NCBI RefSeq assembly: GCF_964033635.1
Contig: NZ_OZ035533.1
Span: forward strand, 4,650,001 to 4,714,000
DNA: 64,000 bases
Source: Chitinophaga sp. MM2321
Lineage (GTDB): Bacteria; Bacteroidota; Bacteroidia; Chitinophagales; Chitinophagaceae
Direction: 5' to 3'
Part shown: positions 1-8,809 of the stretch, piece by piece
Layout: each line of letters begins with the position of its first letter
Position numbering within the stretch: the stretch's first letter is position 1
Made by a program: the position numbers and the translations under genes
The notes under the pieces: generated by a model
Seen by the model: the letters and a program-made list of their open reading frames with translations, nothing else
What the model was told of the DNA's origin: nothing
Database searches by the model: none

Positions 1-501
1 CTTGTTGCATCAAACGCGCCACAGCCAACAGTATTGGCACATCATCTCACCCATTCATCTCCCAAACTTATCATCGATCTGTCTATTCCTTTCAATGTGG
101 AAGCAGCCGTTGGTGAGCTGGCACATATATCACTGGTGAATGTAGATGAATTGTCGAAAGTACAGGATGAAACCCTGCAAAACAGGCTGGGCGAGGTTCC
201 CAAGGCAATAGCCATCATAGAAGAACATATGACCGAGTTCCTCTATTGGTACAAAATGCGTAAACATGCAGTCGTGCTGAAAGCCGTAAAGGAAAAACTG
301 CACGAAATACATATGCGCGAAATACAACAGCAGAAAAACGGCGCCAACTATAAAATGGAAGATATAGAACAGGTATCTTCCCGGATCATTCAAAAGATGA
401 TCAATCTCATGGCAGGAAAAGTACGGAAGGAAACTGACAAGAGTGACCAGTACATCGCTATGATCAATGATATTTTCGAGACAGGAGTTAATCAGGACTA
501 A
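1..501 (+). CDS. hemA: Glutamyl-tRNA reductase, C-terminal part (cut by window edge)
   Basis: The frame is open from base 1, so the 5' part of the gene lies outside the window; 166 codons are visible. The product is the NADPH-dependent reductase that converts glutamyl-tRNA to glutamate-1-semialdehyde, the first committed step of C5 heme synthesis. The visible part matches the end of the NADP-binding domain (PKLIIDLSIP, then NVDELSKVQDETLQNR) followed by the long C-terminal dimerisation helices. The hemC start lies five bases after the stop, so it heads an operon. The protein ends in N-Q-D-stop, resembling the Q-D-stop ends of other genes here, although no hairpin is present at this site. Family call is firm from sequence pattern and from the hem context. 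Confidence 0.93.
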   Translation, partial: LVASNAPQPTVLAHHLTHSSPKLIIDLSIPFNVEAAVGELAHISLVNVDELSKVQDETLQNRLGEVPKAIAIIEEHMTEFLYWYKMRKHAVVLKAVKEKLHEIHMREIQQQKNGANYKMEDIEQVSSRIIQKMINLMAGKVRKETDKSDQYIAMINDIFETGVNQD

Positions 502-506
502 CAACA

Positions 507-1427
507 ATGGAAAAAGTTATCAGGATAGGTACGAGAGAAAGCCAGCTGGCACTCTGGCAGGCGCACCAGGTAAATAACCTGCTGACCGCACAGGGATACC
601 GCACAGAACTGGTGCCTATTAAAAGCGAAGGCGATATTGACCTGGTTACACCATTGTATGAAATAGGTGTACAGGGCATCTTCACAAAAAGCCTGGACCT
701 GGCACTACTGAATAACCGTATAGATATTGCGGTGCATTCTTTCAAAGATGTTCCCACACAATTACCCCCACAAATTGTACATGCCGCTATACTGGAACGC
801 GGTCCTGTAAAGGATTTGCTGGTATATAAAACAACTACCGATTTCCTGGATCAGCCGGACTATGTGGCCAATATTGCTACCAGCAGTGTACGCCGCAAAG
901 CCCAATGGCTGCGCAAATACCCGCATCACCAACTGCATAACCTGCGTGGTAATGTAAATACACGTCTCCGCAAACTGGCCGAAGAAAACTGGGATGGCGC
1001 TATCTTCGCCGTAGCTGGCCTGGAAAGAATCCAGGTACGCCCCGCTACTTCCATAGATCTGGACTGGATGCTGCCTGCTCCCGCACAAGGCGCAGTAGTA
1101 GCCGTGTGCAGGGAAGACGATACTTTTTGCAGAGAAGCCTGCGCACCATTTAATCACGCAGATACAGCCCTGGCAACACAAATAGAACGCGCATTCCTGC
1201 GCACCCTGATGGGCGGATGCACCACCCCTATCAGCGCATATGCACAGATAATAAACAGTACCTTACACTTTAGCGGTGAGCTTTGCAGCCTGGATGGATC
1301 AAAGTTTTTCAGCATCTCCCGCGAAGTTCCGCTGGACGAAGCAACAGGACTCGGAGAAGCTGCTGCACATGAAATCATGGCACAAGGCGGCGCTGAAATA
1401 GTAGCACAGATCAGAAATGTCAAATGA
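507..1427 (+). CDS. hemC: Porphobilinogen deaminase (hydroxymethylbilane synthase)
   Basis: Polymerises four porphobilinogen molecules into hydroxymethylbilane in the cytoplasm. The 306-residue length is normal for the family. Visible signatures are the N-terminal RIGTRESQLALWQA stretch, the catalytic aspartate region HSFKDVPT (Asp81), the RGNVNTRL substrate-binding arginines near residue 137, and the GGCTTPISA motif whose Cys238 should carry the dipyrromethane cofactor. It starts five bases after hemA and its last 11 bases overlap hemD, so it is translated from the same operon. Nothing is missing. Confidence 0.97.
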   Translation: MEKVIRIGTRESQLALWQAHQVNNLLTAQGYRTELVPIKSEGDIDLVTPLYEIGVQGIFTKSLDLALLNNRIDIAVHSFKDVPTQLPPQIVHAAILERGPVKDLLVYKTTTDFLDQPDYVANIATSSVRRKAQWLRKYPHHQLHNLRGNVNTRLRKLAEENWDGAIFAVAGLERIQVRPATSIDLDWMLPAPAQGAVVAVCREDDTFCREACAPFNHADTALATQIERAFLRTLMGGCTTPISAYAQIINSTLHFSGELCSLDGSKFFSISREVPLDEATGLGEAAAHEIMAQGGAEIVAQIRNVK

Positions 1428-2145
1428 TAAATACCGCATATTATGTACCAGACCTCTTACAGACAGCTCAATAGCTGCGGCTGGCGCTAATGGTATTGAT
1501 ATAGATGTACAGGAATTTATACAGATAAGACCACTGCTGCTACCGGCACTATATGAAAACAGGGATACAGCCGTCGGCAGGATAATGGTATTCACCAGTG
1601 CCAAAGCAGTAGAAATACTGGCGGAAGGATACCTTGCAGGCTGGCATTCCATCATGGTTCCCCGCGCACAGGTATGCTGCATCGGCGGCAACACAAAACA
1701 GGCCGTAGAAAAAGCCTTCCCGGATTGTACTATCCTCGCGGAAGCTTCTTATGGTAAAGACCTTGCAACTGCCATGATACAACTGGGAAGCATACACGAA
1801 GTAAGTTTCTTTTGTGGCAATCAGCGGAGAGATGAACTACCAGGCATATTGAAAGCAGCAGGTATTAACGTTCACGAATATGTGATTTATGAAAACATTC
1901 CCACGCCGGTTATCACAAACGGCGATTATGACGGGATTATGTTTTTCAGTCCCAGTGCCGTAAAGAGTTACCTGTCGGCAAACAGGCTTCCCGGCAAAAC
2001 AGTTTGTTTTGCTATCGGCACTACCACCGCGGATTCCCTGCAGGGCAATACCACCGGCAAGATCATTATGAGCACCGCTACCAGCGAGGATAGCATGGTG
2101 CAAACAGCTATATTATATTTTAACAACATTAACTGCAAAGAATGA
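1417..2145 (+). CDS. hemD: Uroporphyrinogen-III synthase
   Basis: Cyclises hydroxymethylbilane with inversion of ring D to give uroporphyrinogen III. The family is poorly conserved, so the call rests on length (242 residues), a weak two-domain HemD pattern (N-terminal segment with [11 protein letters not shown]-terminal segment with [12 protein letters not shown] and [10 protein letters not shown]) and position between hemC and hemE. It overlaps hemC by 11 bases and hemE by 4 bases (ATGA), which points to translational coupling. The FTSAKAV and FSPSAV motifs are typical of the two lobes lining the active-site cleft. Confidence 0.92.
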   Translation: MSNDKYRILCTRPLTDSSIAAAGANGIDIDVQEFIQIRPLLLPALYENRDTAVGRIMVFTSAKAVEILAEGYLAGWHSIMVPRAQVCCIGGNTKQAVEKAFPDCTILAEASYGKDLATAMIQLGSIHEVSFFCGNQRRDELPGILKAAGINVHEYVIYENIPTPVITNGDYDGIMFFSPSAVKSYLSANRLPGKTVCFAIGTTTADSLQGNTTGKIIMSTATSEDSMVQTAILYFNNINCKE

Positions 2146-3170
2146 GCGCATTGAAGAACGATTTATTGCTAAAAGCCCTTAAAGGTGAAACTGTATCCCG
2201 CACCCCCGTATGGATGATGCGTCAGGCAGGCCGCTATTTACCGGATTATATCAAACTACGTGATAAATATACGTTCTTTGAACGCTGCGAAAATCCTGAA
2301 CTGGCTACTGAAATAACCGTAATGCCTGTTGATCAGGTAGGTGTAGATGCAGCCATCATCTTTTCCGATATCCTGGTAGTACCACAGGCCATGGGCATGG
2401 AAGTACAACTGATAGAAAAGATAGGTCCCCTGCTCCCCGATCCGATCAAAAATGCAAACGACTTACAACGTTTATGCGTTCCAGATGTACAGGAAAGGTT
2501 ACATTATGTATTTGAAGCCCTGCAGCTCACCAAAAAGACACTCGACGGCCGCGTGCCGCTGATCGGCTTTGGTGGCGCCCCCTGGACATTACTCTGCTAC
2601 ATGGTACAGGGAAAAGGTTCCAAAACATTTGATGAAGCAAAAGCATTCTGCTATCAGCAACCGGCAGTAGCACATCAATTGTTGCAAATGATCACCGATA
2701 CCACCATCGCCTACCTGAAAGCACAGGTAGCCGCAGGCGCCGACACCGTACAGATATTTGACTCATGGGGCGGTTTACTCAGTCCAAAGGATTTCGAAAT
2801 ATTCTCTTTACAATACATCCGCCAGATAGTGGCCGCGATGAAGGATGTTTGTCCTACCATCGTGTTTGCAAAAGGTGCCTGGTTTGCACTGGAAGACATG
2901 GCCGCTACCGGCGCGCACGGACTGGGGATCGACTGGTGTATCAAACCTGAACTGGCACGTCAGTTTGCCGGCAGTAACATTACATTACAAGGTAACTTTG
3001 ATCCGGCTAAATTGCTGGCGCCTATTCCTGAAATAGAAAAGGCCACAAAGGAAATGCTGAAAGGCTTTGGCAGGCAGCGTTATATTGCTAACCTGGGCCA
3101 CGGTATTTTACCAAATGTATCGGCAGATCATGCGAGAGCATTTGTAGAAACAGTTAAAGCACACGGCTAA
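2142..3170 (+). CDS. hemE: Uroporphyrinogen decarboxylase
   Basis: Removes the four acetate carboxyls of uroporphyrinogen III to give coproporphyrinogen III. The 342-residue protein has the diagnostic N-terminal [16 protein letters not shown] motif with Arg27 and Arg31, the [15 protein letters not shown] segment with the catalytic aspartate, [10 protein letters not shown], and GNFDPAKLL with HGILPNV near the C-terminus. The start codon overlaps the hemD stop (ATGA). It is followed after seven bases by hemF, so the operon continues. Confidence 0.98.
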   Translation: MSALKNDLLLKALKGETVSRTPVWMMRQAGRYLPDYIKLRDKYTFFERCENPELATEITVMPVDQVGVDAAIIFSDILVVPQAMGMEVQLIEKIGPLLPDPIKNANDLQRLCVPDVQERLHYVFEALQLTKKTLDGRVPLIGFGGAPWTLLCYMVQGKGSKTFDEAKAFCYQQPAVAHQLLQMITDTTIAYLKAQVAAGADTVQIFDSWGGLLSPKDFEIFSLQYIRQIVAAMKDVCPTIVFAKGAWFALEDMAATGAHGLGIDWCIKPELARQFAGSNITLQGNFDPAKLLAPIPEIEKATKEMLKGFGRQRYIANLGHGILPNVSADHARAFVETVKAHG

Positions 3171-3177
3171 TATAACC

Positions 3178-4092
3178 ATGAGCATTAAAAACGATTTCAT
3201 AGCATTTATACACAGCCTCCAGGATGAAATATGCGGGGCGCTGGAAAACATAGACGGCAAGGCGCGTTTCCGGGAAGATATCTGGGAACGTCCCGGTGGT
3301 GGCGGTGGAAAATCCCGCGTAATAGCGGATGGCGCCGTGTTTGAAAAAGGCGGCGTCAGTACATCCATTGTACACGGTGTACTTCCCGAAGCCATGGCAC
3401 AGCAATTTGGTGTTACCAACAGTACCTTCATGGCCTGTGGCATCTCTTTGGTGATCCATCCTTTGAATCCGTTTGTACCCACCGTACACGCTAACTTCCG
3501 TTACTTTGAATTGTACGACCAGGATGGAACACTGAAAGACAGCTGGTTTGGTGGTGGCGCAGATCTCACGCCCTACTACCTGGAAGAAAAAGATGGCCGT
3601 CATTTTCACCAGATGTTCAAAGATGCCTGTGACCCTTTCGGCACAGAACTGTATCCCAGGTATAAAAAACATTGCGATGAATATTTTGTCAACAAACACC
3701 GTAACAACGAAGCACGCGGCATAGGCGGCATCTTTTATGACTACCTCCGCCCCGATGAAAACAAAAGCGCAGCGGAGTTGTTAAACTTTTCCACAGCCAA
3801 TGGCAAGGCATTCCTGAAAGCATACCTGCCACTGGTAGAAAAAACAAAAGACATCCCCTACACAGCTGCCCACAGAAGCTGGCAAGCGTATAGACGTGGA
3901 CGTTATGTTGAGTTCAATCTCATTCACGACAGAGGCACTTTATTTGGTCTAAAAACCAATGGCCGCACAGAATCCATCTTAATGAGCCTGCCGCCCGTAG
4001 CCCGCTGGGAATACGACTTCCATCCGGAAGCAGGCAGTCCCGAAGCGCAACTGGTGGAATTCCTGAAGCCGAGAGACTGGATAAATATTTAG
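3178..4092 (+). CDS. hemF: Oxygen-dependent coproporphyrinogen-III oxidase
   Basis: Converts coproporphyrinogen III to protoporphyrinogen IX with molecular oxygen, so aerobic heme synthesis is expected. The 304-residue protein has the family motifs FREDIWERPGGGGG, WFGGGADLTPYY, RGIGGIFYDY and the signature YVEFNLIHDRGTLFGL followed by GRTESILMSLPP. The last codons and stop (ATA AAT ATT TAG) lie in the start of an AT-rich repeat arm, and OxyR at 18570 ends with the same I-N-I-stop for the same reason. Downstream is a degenerate repeat and a broken four-helix-bundle gene before hemB resumes the pathway. Confidence 0.98.
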   Translation: MSIKNDFIAFIHSLQDEICGALENIDGKARFREDIWERPGGGGGKSRVIADGAVFEKGGVSTSIVHGVLPEAMAQQFGVTNSTFMACGISLVIHPLNPFVPTVHANFRYFELYDQDGTLKDSWFGGGADLTPYYLEEKDGRHFHQMFKDACDPFGTELYPRYKKHCDEYFVNKHRNNEARGIGGIFYDYLRPDENKSAAELLNFSTANGKAFLKAYLPLVEKTKDIPYTAAHRSWQAYRRGRYVEFNLIHDRGTLFGLKTNGRTESILMSLPPVARWEYDFHPEAGSPEAQLVEFLKPRDWINI

Positions 4093-4129
4093 GGATTTTT
4101 TGATTTTTTGATTTTCGGATTTTGGGGAT
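4081..4129. repeat. Degenerate left arm of the AT-rich 3'-end repeat family
   Basis: A run of GGATTTT/GATTTTT units starts inside the hemF stop region (ATAAATATTTAG) and resembles the outer arm of the palindromes at 13380, 17435 and 18557. Its approximate inverted counterpart is at 4637-4666, on the far side of the four-helix-bundle pseudogene. The two are only partly complementary. Bases 4130-4260 continue as GATTTTG-rich low-complexity sequence with no credible gene. Confidence 0.55.
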
Positions 4130-4271
4130 GATTGAAAGGGGATAAATATTTGGGATTGGGGGATTTTGAATTTATTGATTTTCTGGTTTTGGAATGTTGG
4201 GATTTGATTGGTGAAGATAAATTTGATAAATTTATCAAGATAAGAATTTGTTAACCCACCATACCCGAAAC

Positions 4272-4648
4272 ATGGATAAATATCATTTACAGGATAGAAC
4301 AAAGAAATTTCATATAGCCATCATTCAGCTATGTGAAAAATTACCAAGAAATGCGGCAGCATTCGAAATAGCAAAACAATTAATTCGTTCTGCTGGCAGT
4401 GTAGGAGCTAATTATAGGGCGGCCTGCAGGGCAAAATCAAGAGTAGATTTTATTTACAAATAAAAGTTGTACTCGAAGAAGCAGACGAATCATTATACTG
4501 GTTGGAGATTTTGAAAGAAACAAAAATTGTAACAGCATCTTCGGCAGATCATTTATTAAAAGAAGCAACAGAATTAGTTTTAATTTTTAATGCAACTGAT
4601 AAGACGGCCAAAGACAATTTAGTCAAAACAAAATCGCAAAATTCGTAA
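4272..4648 (+). pseudogene. Four-helix-bundle protein (TIGR02436/IVS-type), frameshifted
   Basis: The first frame starts at ATG 4272 and runs to a stop at 4461-4463, giving MDKYHLQDRTKKFHI, then QLIRSAGSVGANYRAA and SRVDFIYK. The family sequence continues at once in another frame from 4460 (IKVVLEEADESLYWLEIL ... KTAKDN) to a stop at 4646-4648. One missing A in the A-rich run around 4458-4465 would restore one protein of about 125 residues. The family is the small helical protein found in 23S rRNA intervening sequences and as many free-standing copies in Bacteroidota; its molecular role is not established. It sits inside the hem operon between hemF and hemB and is flanked by repeat arms, with its stop codon lying in the right arm. 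It may be a decayed mobile passenger; a sequencing error in the A-run is the alternative. Confidence 0.82.
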
Positions 4649-4666
4649 ATCACAAAATTCGTAAAT
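4637..4666. repeat. Right arm of repeat flanking the four-helix-bundle gene
   Basis: Two identical 14-base units CAAAATTCGTAAAT (4637-4650 and 4653-4666) stand in tandem with a 16-base period. They are the reverse complement of the ATTTACGAATTTTG arm seen in the palindromes at 17435 and 33053. The pseudogene stop codon TAA lies in the first unit and the hemB ATG is five bases past the second. Confidence 0.65.
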
Positions 4667-4671
4667 ACATC

Positions 4672-5643
4672 ATGATAAGAAGGAACCGAATTTTAAGAGT
4701 GTCTCCCGCCATTCGTGCAATGGTAGCAGAAACCGTATTAAAGCCAAGCGATTTTATTGCGCCTTTATTTGTTACGGAAGGAGAGAATGTGCAGGAAGAG
4801 ATCAGTTCTATGCCCGGATATTTCAGGTATTCTTTAGACCTCACTATTAAAGAGGCAAAGGAATTGTGGAGCATGGGGATCAAAAGTGTTTTATTGTTTG
4901 TGAAAGCACCGGATAGTGTTAAAGATAATAAAGGAACAGAAGCCGTTAATCCGGATGGACTGATGCAGCGCACTATCCGCGGTATCAAAAATGCGATTCC
5001 GGAAATGGTGGTGATGACAGACGTAGCCCTTGACCCGTATTCTTCTTATGGTCATGACGGTATTGTGGATGGTACGGAAATCGTAAACGATCCTACCGTA
5101 GAAGTGCTGGCACGTATGAGTCTCAGTCATGCACAGGCGGGCGCCGACTTTGTGGCCCCCAGCGATATGATGGATGGCCGCATCCTGGCGATCCGTAACA
5201 TCCTGGAAGAAAATGGTTTCGATAAAACAGGTATTATGGCTTACAGCGCCAAATATGCATCCTGTTTTTACGGTCCATTCCGTGATGCGCTGGATTCTTC
5301 TCCCGGCTTCGGCGATAAAAAAACATACCAGATGGACTACGCCAACTCCCGCGAAGCTATCAAGGAAACATTAATGGATATTGAAGAAGGTGCGGATATC
5401 GTAATGGTAAAGCCTGCGATGGCTTACCTTGATATTATGCGTATCCTGAAAGATCGTACAACCATCCCCGTTAGTGCTTACCATGTAAGTGGCGAATATG
5501 CCATGATCAAGGCAGCGGCAAAAATGGGCTGGCTCGATGAAAATAAAGCGATCCTCGAAAGCATGACCAGCATTAAACGCGCAGGCGCGGATCTGATCGC
5601 TACTTACTTTGCAAAAGATGCCGTAAAATTGCTAAATCTTTAA
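4672..5643 (+). CDS. hemB: Delta-aminolevulinic acid dehydratase (porphobilinogen synthase)
   Basis: Condenses two 5-aminolevulinate molecules to porphobilinogen. The 323-residue protein has both catalytic lysines in context: Lys194 in YSAKYASCFYGPFRD and Lys247 in VMVKPAMAYLD. The metal-site loop reads DVALDPYSSYGHDG, with Asp117, Asp121 and Asp129 where zinc-dependent enzymes have three cysteines, so this is the cysteine-free type associated with magnesium rather than active-site zinc. It lies 26 bases before hemL, and is separated from hemF by the pseudogene, so it may need its own promoter; none is obvious in the AT-rich gap. Confidence 0.98.
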   Translation: MIRRNRILRVSPAIRAMVAETVLKPSDFIAPLFVTEGENVQEEISSMPGYFRYSLDLTIKEAKELWSMGIKSVLLFVKAPDSVKDNKGTEAVNPDGLMQRTIRGIKNAIPEMVVMTDVALDPYSSYGHDGIVDGTEIVNDPTVEVLARMSLSHAQAGADFVAPSDMMDGRILAIRNILEENGFDKTGIMAYSAKYASCFYGPFRDALDSSPGFGDKKTYQMDYANSREAIKETLMDIEEGADIVMVKPAMAYLDIMRILKDRTTIPVSAYHVSGEYAMIKAAAKMGWLDENKAILESMTSIKRAGADLIATYFAKDAVKLLNL

Positions 5644-5669
5644 ATCACAAATTTTCAAACTAATCCAGG

Positions 5670-6956
5670 ATGTACAGCAAAAGTGAAATGTTATTCGGGA
5701 AAGCAAAGCTGGTAATCCCCGGCGGTGTTAACTCTCCCGTACGTGCATTTAAAAGCGTAGGCGGCACACCCGTATTTATGCAACGTGCGCAGGGCGCATA
5801 TATGTATGATGTAGATGGCAACAAATATATAGACTACATCAACTCCTGGGGCCCCATGATCCTCGGCCATGCTTATGAGCCGGTGGTAAAAGCTATCCAG
5901 GAATACGCCACCTACTCCACTTCTTTTGGCGCACCTACAGAACTGGAAACAAAAATAGCAGAACTGATTGTGGGCATGGTGCCCAACATCGATATGATAC
6001 GGATGGTGAATTCCGGCACGGAAGCCTGCATGACAGCCATCAGGCTGGCAAGAGGTTATACCGGCCGTAATAAGTTCATCAAATTTGAAGGTTGTTATCA
6101 TGGGCATGCGGATGCTTTCCTGGTAAGCGCCGGCAGCGGTGTTGCCACGCTGGGCATCCAGTCTGTACCCGGCGTAACGGCCAGTGTGGCCGATGATACG
6201 CTGGCTGCACCTTATAATAACCTGCCTGCTGTAGCACAGCTGATAGCAGACAACCCGGATCAGATTGCAGCCATTATCGTAGAACCTGTAGCCGGTAACA
6301 TGGGCTGTATCCTGCCACAGCCGGGCTTCCTGGAAGGATTGCGTGAAATATGCAATGAAAATGGTATCCTCCTCATCTTCGATGAAGTGATGACCGGTTT
6401 CCGGTTGGCAAGAGGCGGCGCCCAGGAATTATTGGGTATTAAAGCAGACCTGGTGACCTTTGGTAAGATCATTGGCGGCGGCATGCCTGTAGGCGCAGTA
6501 GCCGGTCCGAGAGAAATCATGGAACACCTGGCTCCCGCCGGAAAAGTATACCAGGCAGGCACTTTAAGTGGTAATCCCATTGCGATGATTGCCGGTTATA
6601 CATTGCTGAAAACACTGAACGACAATCCTGTTATTTACCAGCAGCTGCAAGAAAAAGCCAGCTACCTCGTGAATGGCCTCCGGGAAGCATTTGGCGCCGC
6701 CGGACTCGTACACCAGATCAATAACCTGGGGTCTATGTTGAGCGTACACTTTACCGAATATCCTATTATCGATTTTACGGGTGCTTCCGCAGCCAATAAC
6801 GAATTATTCAGACACTTCTTCCATGCCATGCTGGAACGTGGTGTTTATCTGCCGCCATCCGCCTTCGAAAGCTGGTTCATGTGCAATGCACTCACCACCG
6901 AAGAACTGGATGCTACCATCAATGCAGCAAAATCTGCCATGCAGGCAATTAAATAG
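5670..6956 (+). CDS. hemL: Glutamate-1-semialdehyde 2,1-aminomutase
   Basis: PLP-dependent isomerisation of glutamate-1-semialdehyde to 5-aminolevulinate, second step of the C5 route. The 428-residue length is typical. Signatures are [16 protein letters not shown] at residues 17-32, [34 protein letters not shown] and [15 protein letters not shown], with Lys266 as the PLP Schiff-base lysine. It is the last gene of the cluster and is followed by a strong intrinsic terminator at 6985. Together with hemA it shows that this organism makes ALA from glutamyl-tRNA, not from glycine and succinyl-CoA. Confidence 0.98.
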   Translation: MYSKSEMLFGKAKLVIPGGVNSPVRAFKSVGGTPVFMQRAQGAYMYDVDGNKYIDYINSWGPMILGHAYEPVVKAIQEYATYSTSFGAPTELETKIAELIVGMVPNIDMIRMVNSGTEACMTAIRLARGYTGRNKFIKFEGCYHGHADAFLVSAGSGVATLGIQSVPGVTASVADDTLAAPYNNLPAVAQLIADNPDQIAAIIVEPVAGNMGCILPQPGFLEGLREICNENGILLIFDEVMTGFRLARGGAQELLGIKADLVTFGKIIGGGMPVGAVAGPREIMEHLAPAGKVYQAGTLSGNPIAMIAGYTLLKTLNDNPVIYQQLQEKASYLVNGLREAFGAAGLVHQINNLGSMLSVHFTEYPIIDFTGASAANNELFRHFFHAMLERGVYLPPSAFESWFMCNALTTEELDATINAAKSAMQAIK

Positions 6957-6984
6957 TTAACAATTCAATCCTGTGCAGCGTGGT

Positions 6985-7020
6985 AGGGTTGACCCCAAAA
7001 GGTCAACCCTTTTTCTTTTT
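6985..7020 (+). terminator. Intrinsic terminator of the hem cluster
   Basis: A perfect 10-base stem (AGGGTTGACC / GGTCAACCCT) with a six-base loop is followed by TTTTCTTTTT. It lies 29 bases after the hemL stop and separates the hem operon from the efflux region. Confidence 0.9.
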
Positions 7021-7083
7021 ACCGGTCATCAATTTAAACAAAATGATAACAAAAACTTATCACCAGAAAACGCAATAAAAAAT

Positions 7084-7091
7084 TACTTTTG
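7084..7091 (+). promoter_or_regulatory. Bacteroidota -7 box upstream of small exported protein
   Basis: TACTTTTG matches the TAnnTTTG consensus eight bases before the ATG at 7099, so the transcript would be almost leaderless. No convincing TTG is seen at the -33 position, which lowers confidence. Confidence 0.45.
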
Positions 7092-7098
7092 CATCTTC

Positions 7099-7524
7099 AT
7101 GAGCGAGCGCAAACATATATGGAAACGATGGACCTATGTCTGCATCCTGCTGTTAACACAGCTGGGAAGCACTATAGTGCCCGCTTTTGCGGCCCATCGT
7201 CACCTGATGTTGCACGAGATTACGCTCGAAATGGCAACGCAGGATTACCTGCAAAACCTGTTGACAAGAATCCCCGTTCAGGTAGAAGCAGATGATGCAG
7301 ATGTACCGGAAGTAATACACACTACTAAGCACCGGCGTAAAACACGTTATTACCTGACTGCTTCTTCCCAGCAATTCAGTCTTGCTACACGCGTTGCTTA
7401 TATTGATAGTTATAACTTTGCGCAAAGTTGTTATATACAGGAGAACAAAACCGGCGAGTATGGCCAGCAGAAAGCATTTCTGCCAGCCTACTATACCTTC
7501 CTCTTCCGGTTTACCCCGTTCTGA
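7099..7524 (+). CDS. Small exported protein of unknown function upstream of RND operon
   Basis: A 141-residue product from ATG 7099; the longer upstream in-frame extension would run back through the hem terminator and is rejected. Residues 1-30 (KRWTYVCILLLTQLGS followed by a small-residue stretch ending VPAFA-A) look like a signal peptide. The mature part is basic in the middle (KHRRKTRY) and aromatic at the C-terminus (YYTFLFRFTPF), which resembles an outer-membrane-targeted C-terminus but is too short for a barrel. I do not recognise the family. Its place before the RND efflux genes suggests co-function but this is only context. Confidence 0.6.
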   Translation: MSERKHIWKRWTYVCILLLTQLGSTIVPAFAAHRHLMLHEITLEMATQDYLQNLLTRIPVQVEADDADVPEVIHTTKHRRKTRYYLTASSQQFSLATRVAYIDSYNFAQSCYIQENKTGEYGQQKAFLPAYYTFLFRFTPF

Positions 7525-7659
7525 GTATGCTCCACCACCCGTTTTTTTAATTTAATTTTTTAGAAAGATGACCACCATTTCCGCTACCATAGCGGGAAGG
7601 GGATCGCTTTGTGTTGTATTCACTTTTCCCGGTGCTACCGGGAGTAATATGTTATTTCT

Positions 7660-8778
7660 ATGCGTCAATATACAGGGATTCTTACATCACTGATCGCTCT
7701 TTTTATGGCTGGATGCGCCACCAAAGGAGAAAGTTTAAACAATGAAGAGCTGAAATCATTACCCGTAACAAAGCTGGTAGCCATGGATACATTGCTGCAC
7801 CGCTCCTATGTAACGGATATACAGGCGGTACAAAATGTAGAAATACGTGCCCGCGTAAATGGTTTCCTGGATAAAATATTTATTGATGAAGGACAGGAGG
7901 TAAAAAAAGGACAACTGCTTTTCGGTATCAATGATGCGGAATACCGTGCAGAACTGGCCAAAGCAAAAGCAGTACTGAGCAGCGTTGTAGCCGAATCAAA
8001 ATCTGCTGAACTGGAACTGGAGCGTGTAAAAATGCTGGTAGAGAAAAAAGTGATCGCTGCTTCCGAACTCGAAGTGGCCACTGCCCGCCTCGCAGCCGCT
8101 CATGCAAAAATAGATGAAGCCCGCTCCGCTGAAAGCAATGCGGCAATGCGCCTGTCATACACCAGTATCCGCGCACCTTTCGATGGCATCATAGACCGTA
8201 TTCCCCTGAAGAAAGGAAGCCTGATCAACGAGGGCACCTTGCTTACTACGGTATCGGATACACGGGATGTATATGCTTATTTCAATGTATCAGAAACAGA
8301 ATATTTGCAGTATAGTAAAGCCGTATCCAGCGGAGATAACAGCTATAACCATGTGCAGCTGATTCTCGCTGATGGCAGTGATTATAATTATGCAGGAAAG
8401 ATAGAAACCATGGAAGGTGAATTTGAGGAAAACACCGGCTCTATTGCGTTCCGCGCCCGTTTTCCCAATCCGGCCAAATTGCTTAAACATGGCGCCAGCG
8501 GAAAGGTTCGCCTCACAACCGATATGGATAACGCCGTGATCATTCCACAAAAAGCAGTGTTTGAAATGCAGGATAAAAACTATGTTTTCATCGTAGATGC
8601 AGCCAACAATGTGAAGATGAGAAACTTTGTTCCGCAGGCCCGCTTCTCACATTTCTACATCGTTGAATCCGGTCTCGAACCAGGTGAACGCATTGTATGT
8701 GAAGGTGTGCGTAATATCCGCGATGGTATCCGGATAGCCCCACGCATGGTGCCGATGGATAGTTTATTGAATTTATAA
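7660..8778 (+). CDS. RND efflux periplasmic adaptor (membrane fusion protein)
   Basis: The 372-residue adaptor bridges the inner-membrane RND pump and the outer-membrane channel. The N-terminus MRQYTGILTSLIALFMAGC is a lipoprotein signal with Cys19 as the likely lipidation site. A biotinyl/lipoyl-like domain (VEIRARVNGFLDKIFIDEGQ) is followed by an alpha-helical hairpin rich in Ala, Glu and Lys (about residues 95-150), then the second half of the lipoyl domain (SIRAPFDGIIDRIPLKKGS) and the beta-barrel and membrane-proximal domains. It is the first gene of a three-gene operon with the pump 31 bases downstream. AcrA/MexA-type; the substrate cannot be read from the sequence. Confidence 0.94.
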   Translation: MRQYTGILTSLIALFMAGCATKGESLNNEELKSLPVTKLVAMDTLLHRSYVTDIQAVQNVEIRARVNGFLDKIFIDEGQEVKKGQLLFGINDAEYRAELAKAKAVLSSVVAESKSAELELERVKMLVEKKVIAASELEVATARLAAAHAKIDEARSAESNAAMRLSYTSIRAPFDGIIDRIPLKKGSLINEGTLLTTVSDTRDVYAYFNVSETEYLQYSKAVSSGDNSYNHVQLILADGSDYNYAGKIETMEGEFEENTGSIAFRARFPNPAKLLKHGASGKVRLTTDMDNAVIIPQKAVFEMQDKNYVFIVDAANNVKMRNFVPQARFSHFYIVESGLEPGERIVCEGVRNIRDGIRIAPRMVPMDSLLNL

Positions 8779-8809
8779 TCACCCTGCTTATTAGCTGAAA
8801 TCAGAACTG

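Noticed and set aside
3979..4302. 107-codon minus-strand frame rich in Ile, Lys and Asn
   Set aside because: It overlaps hemF and the AT-rich repeat; composition comes from the repeat units, not from a protein.
6973..7098. N-terminal extension of the small exported protein back to 6973
   Set aside because: It would be translated through the hem terminator hairpin and hides the signal peptide; ATG 7099 is better placed after a -7 box.
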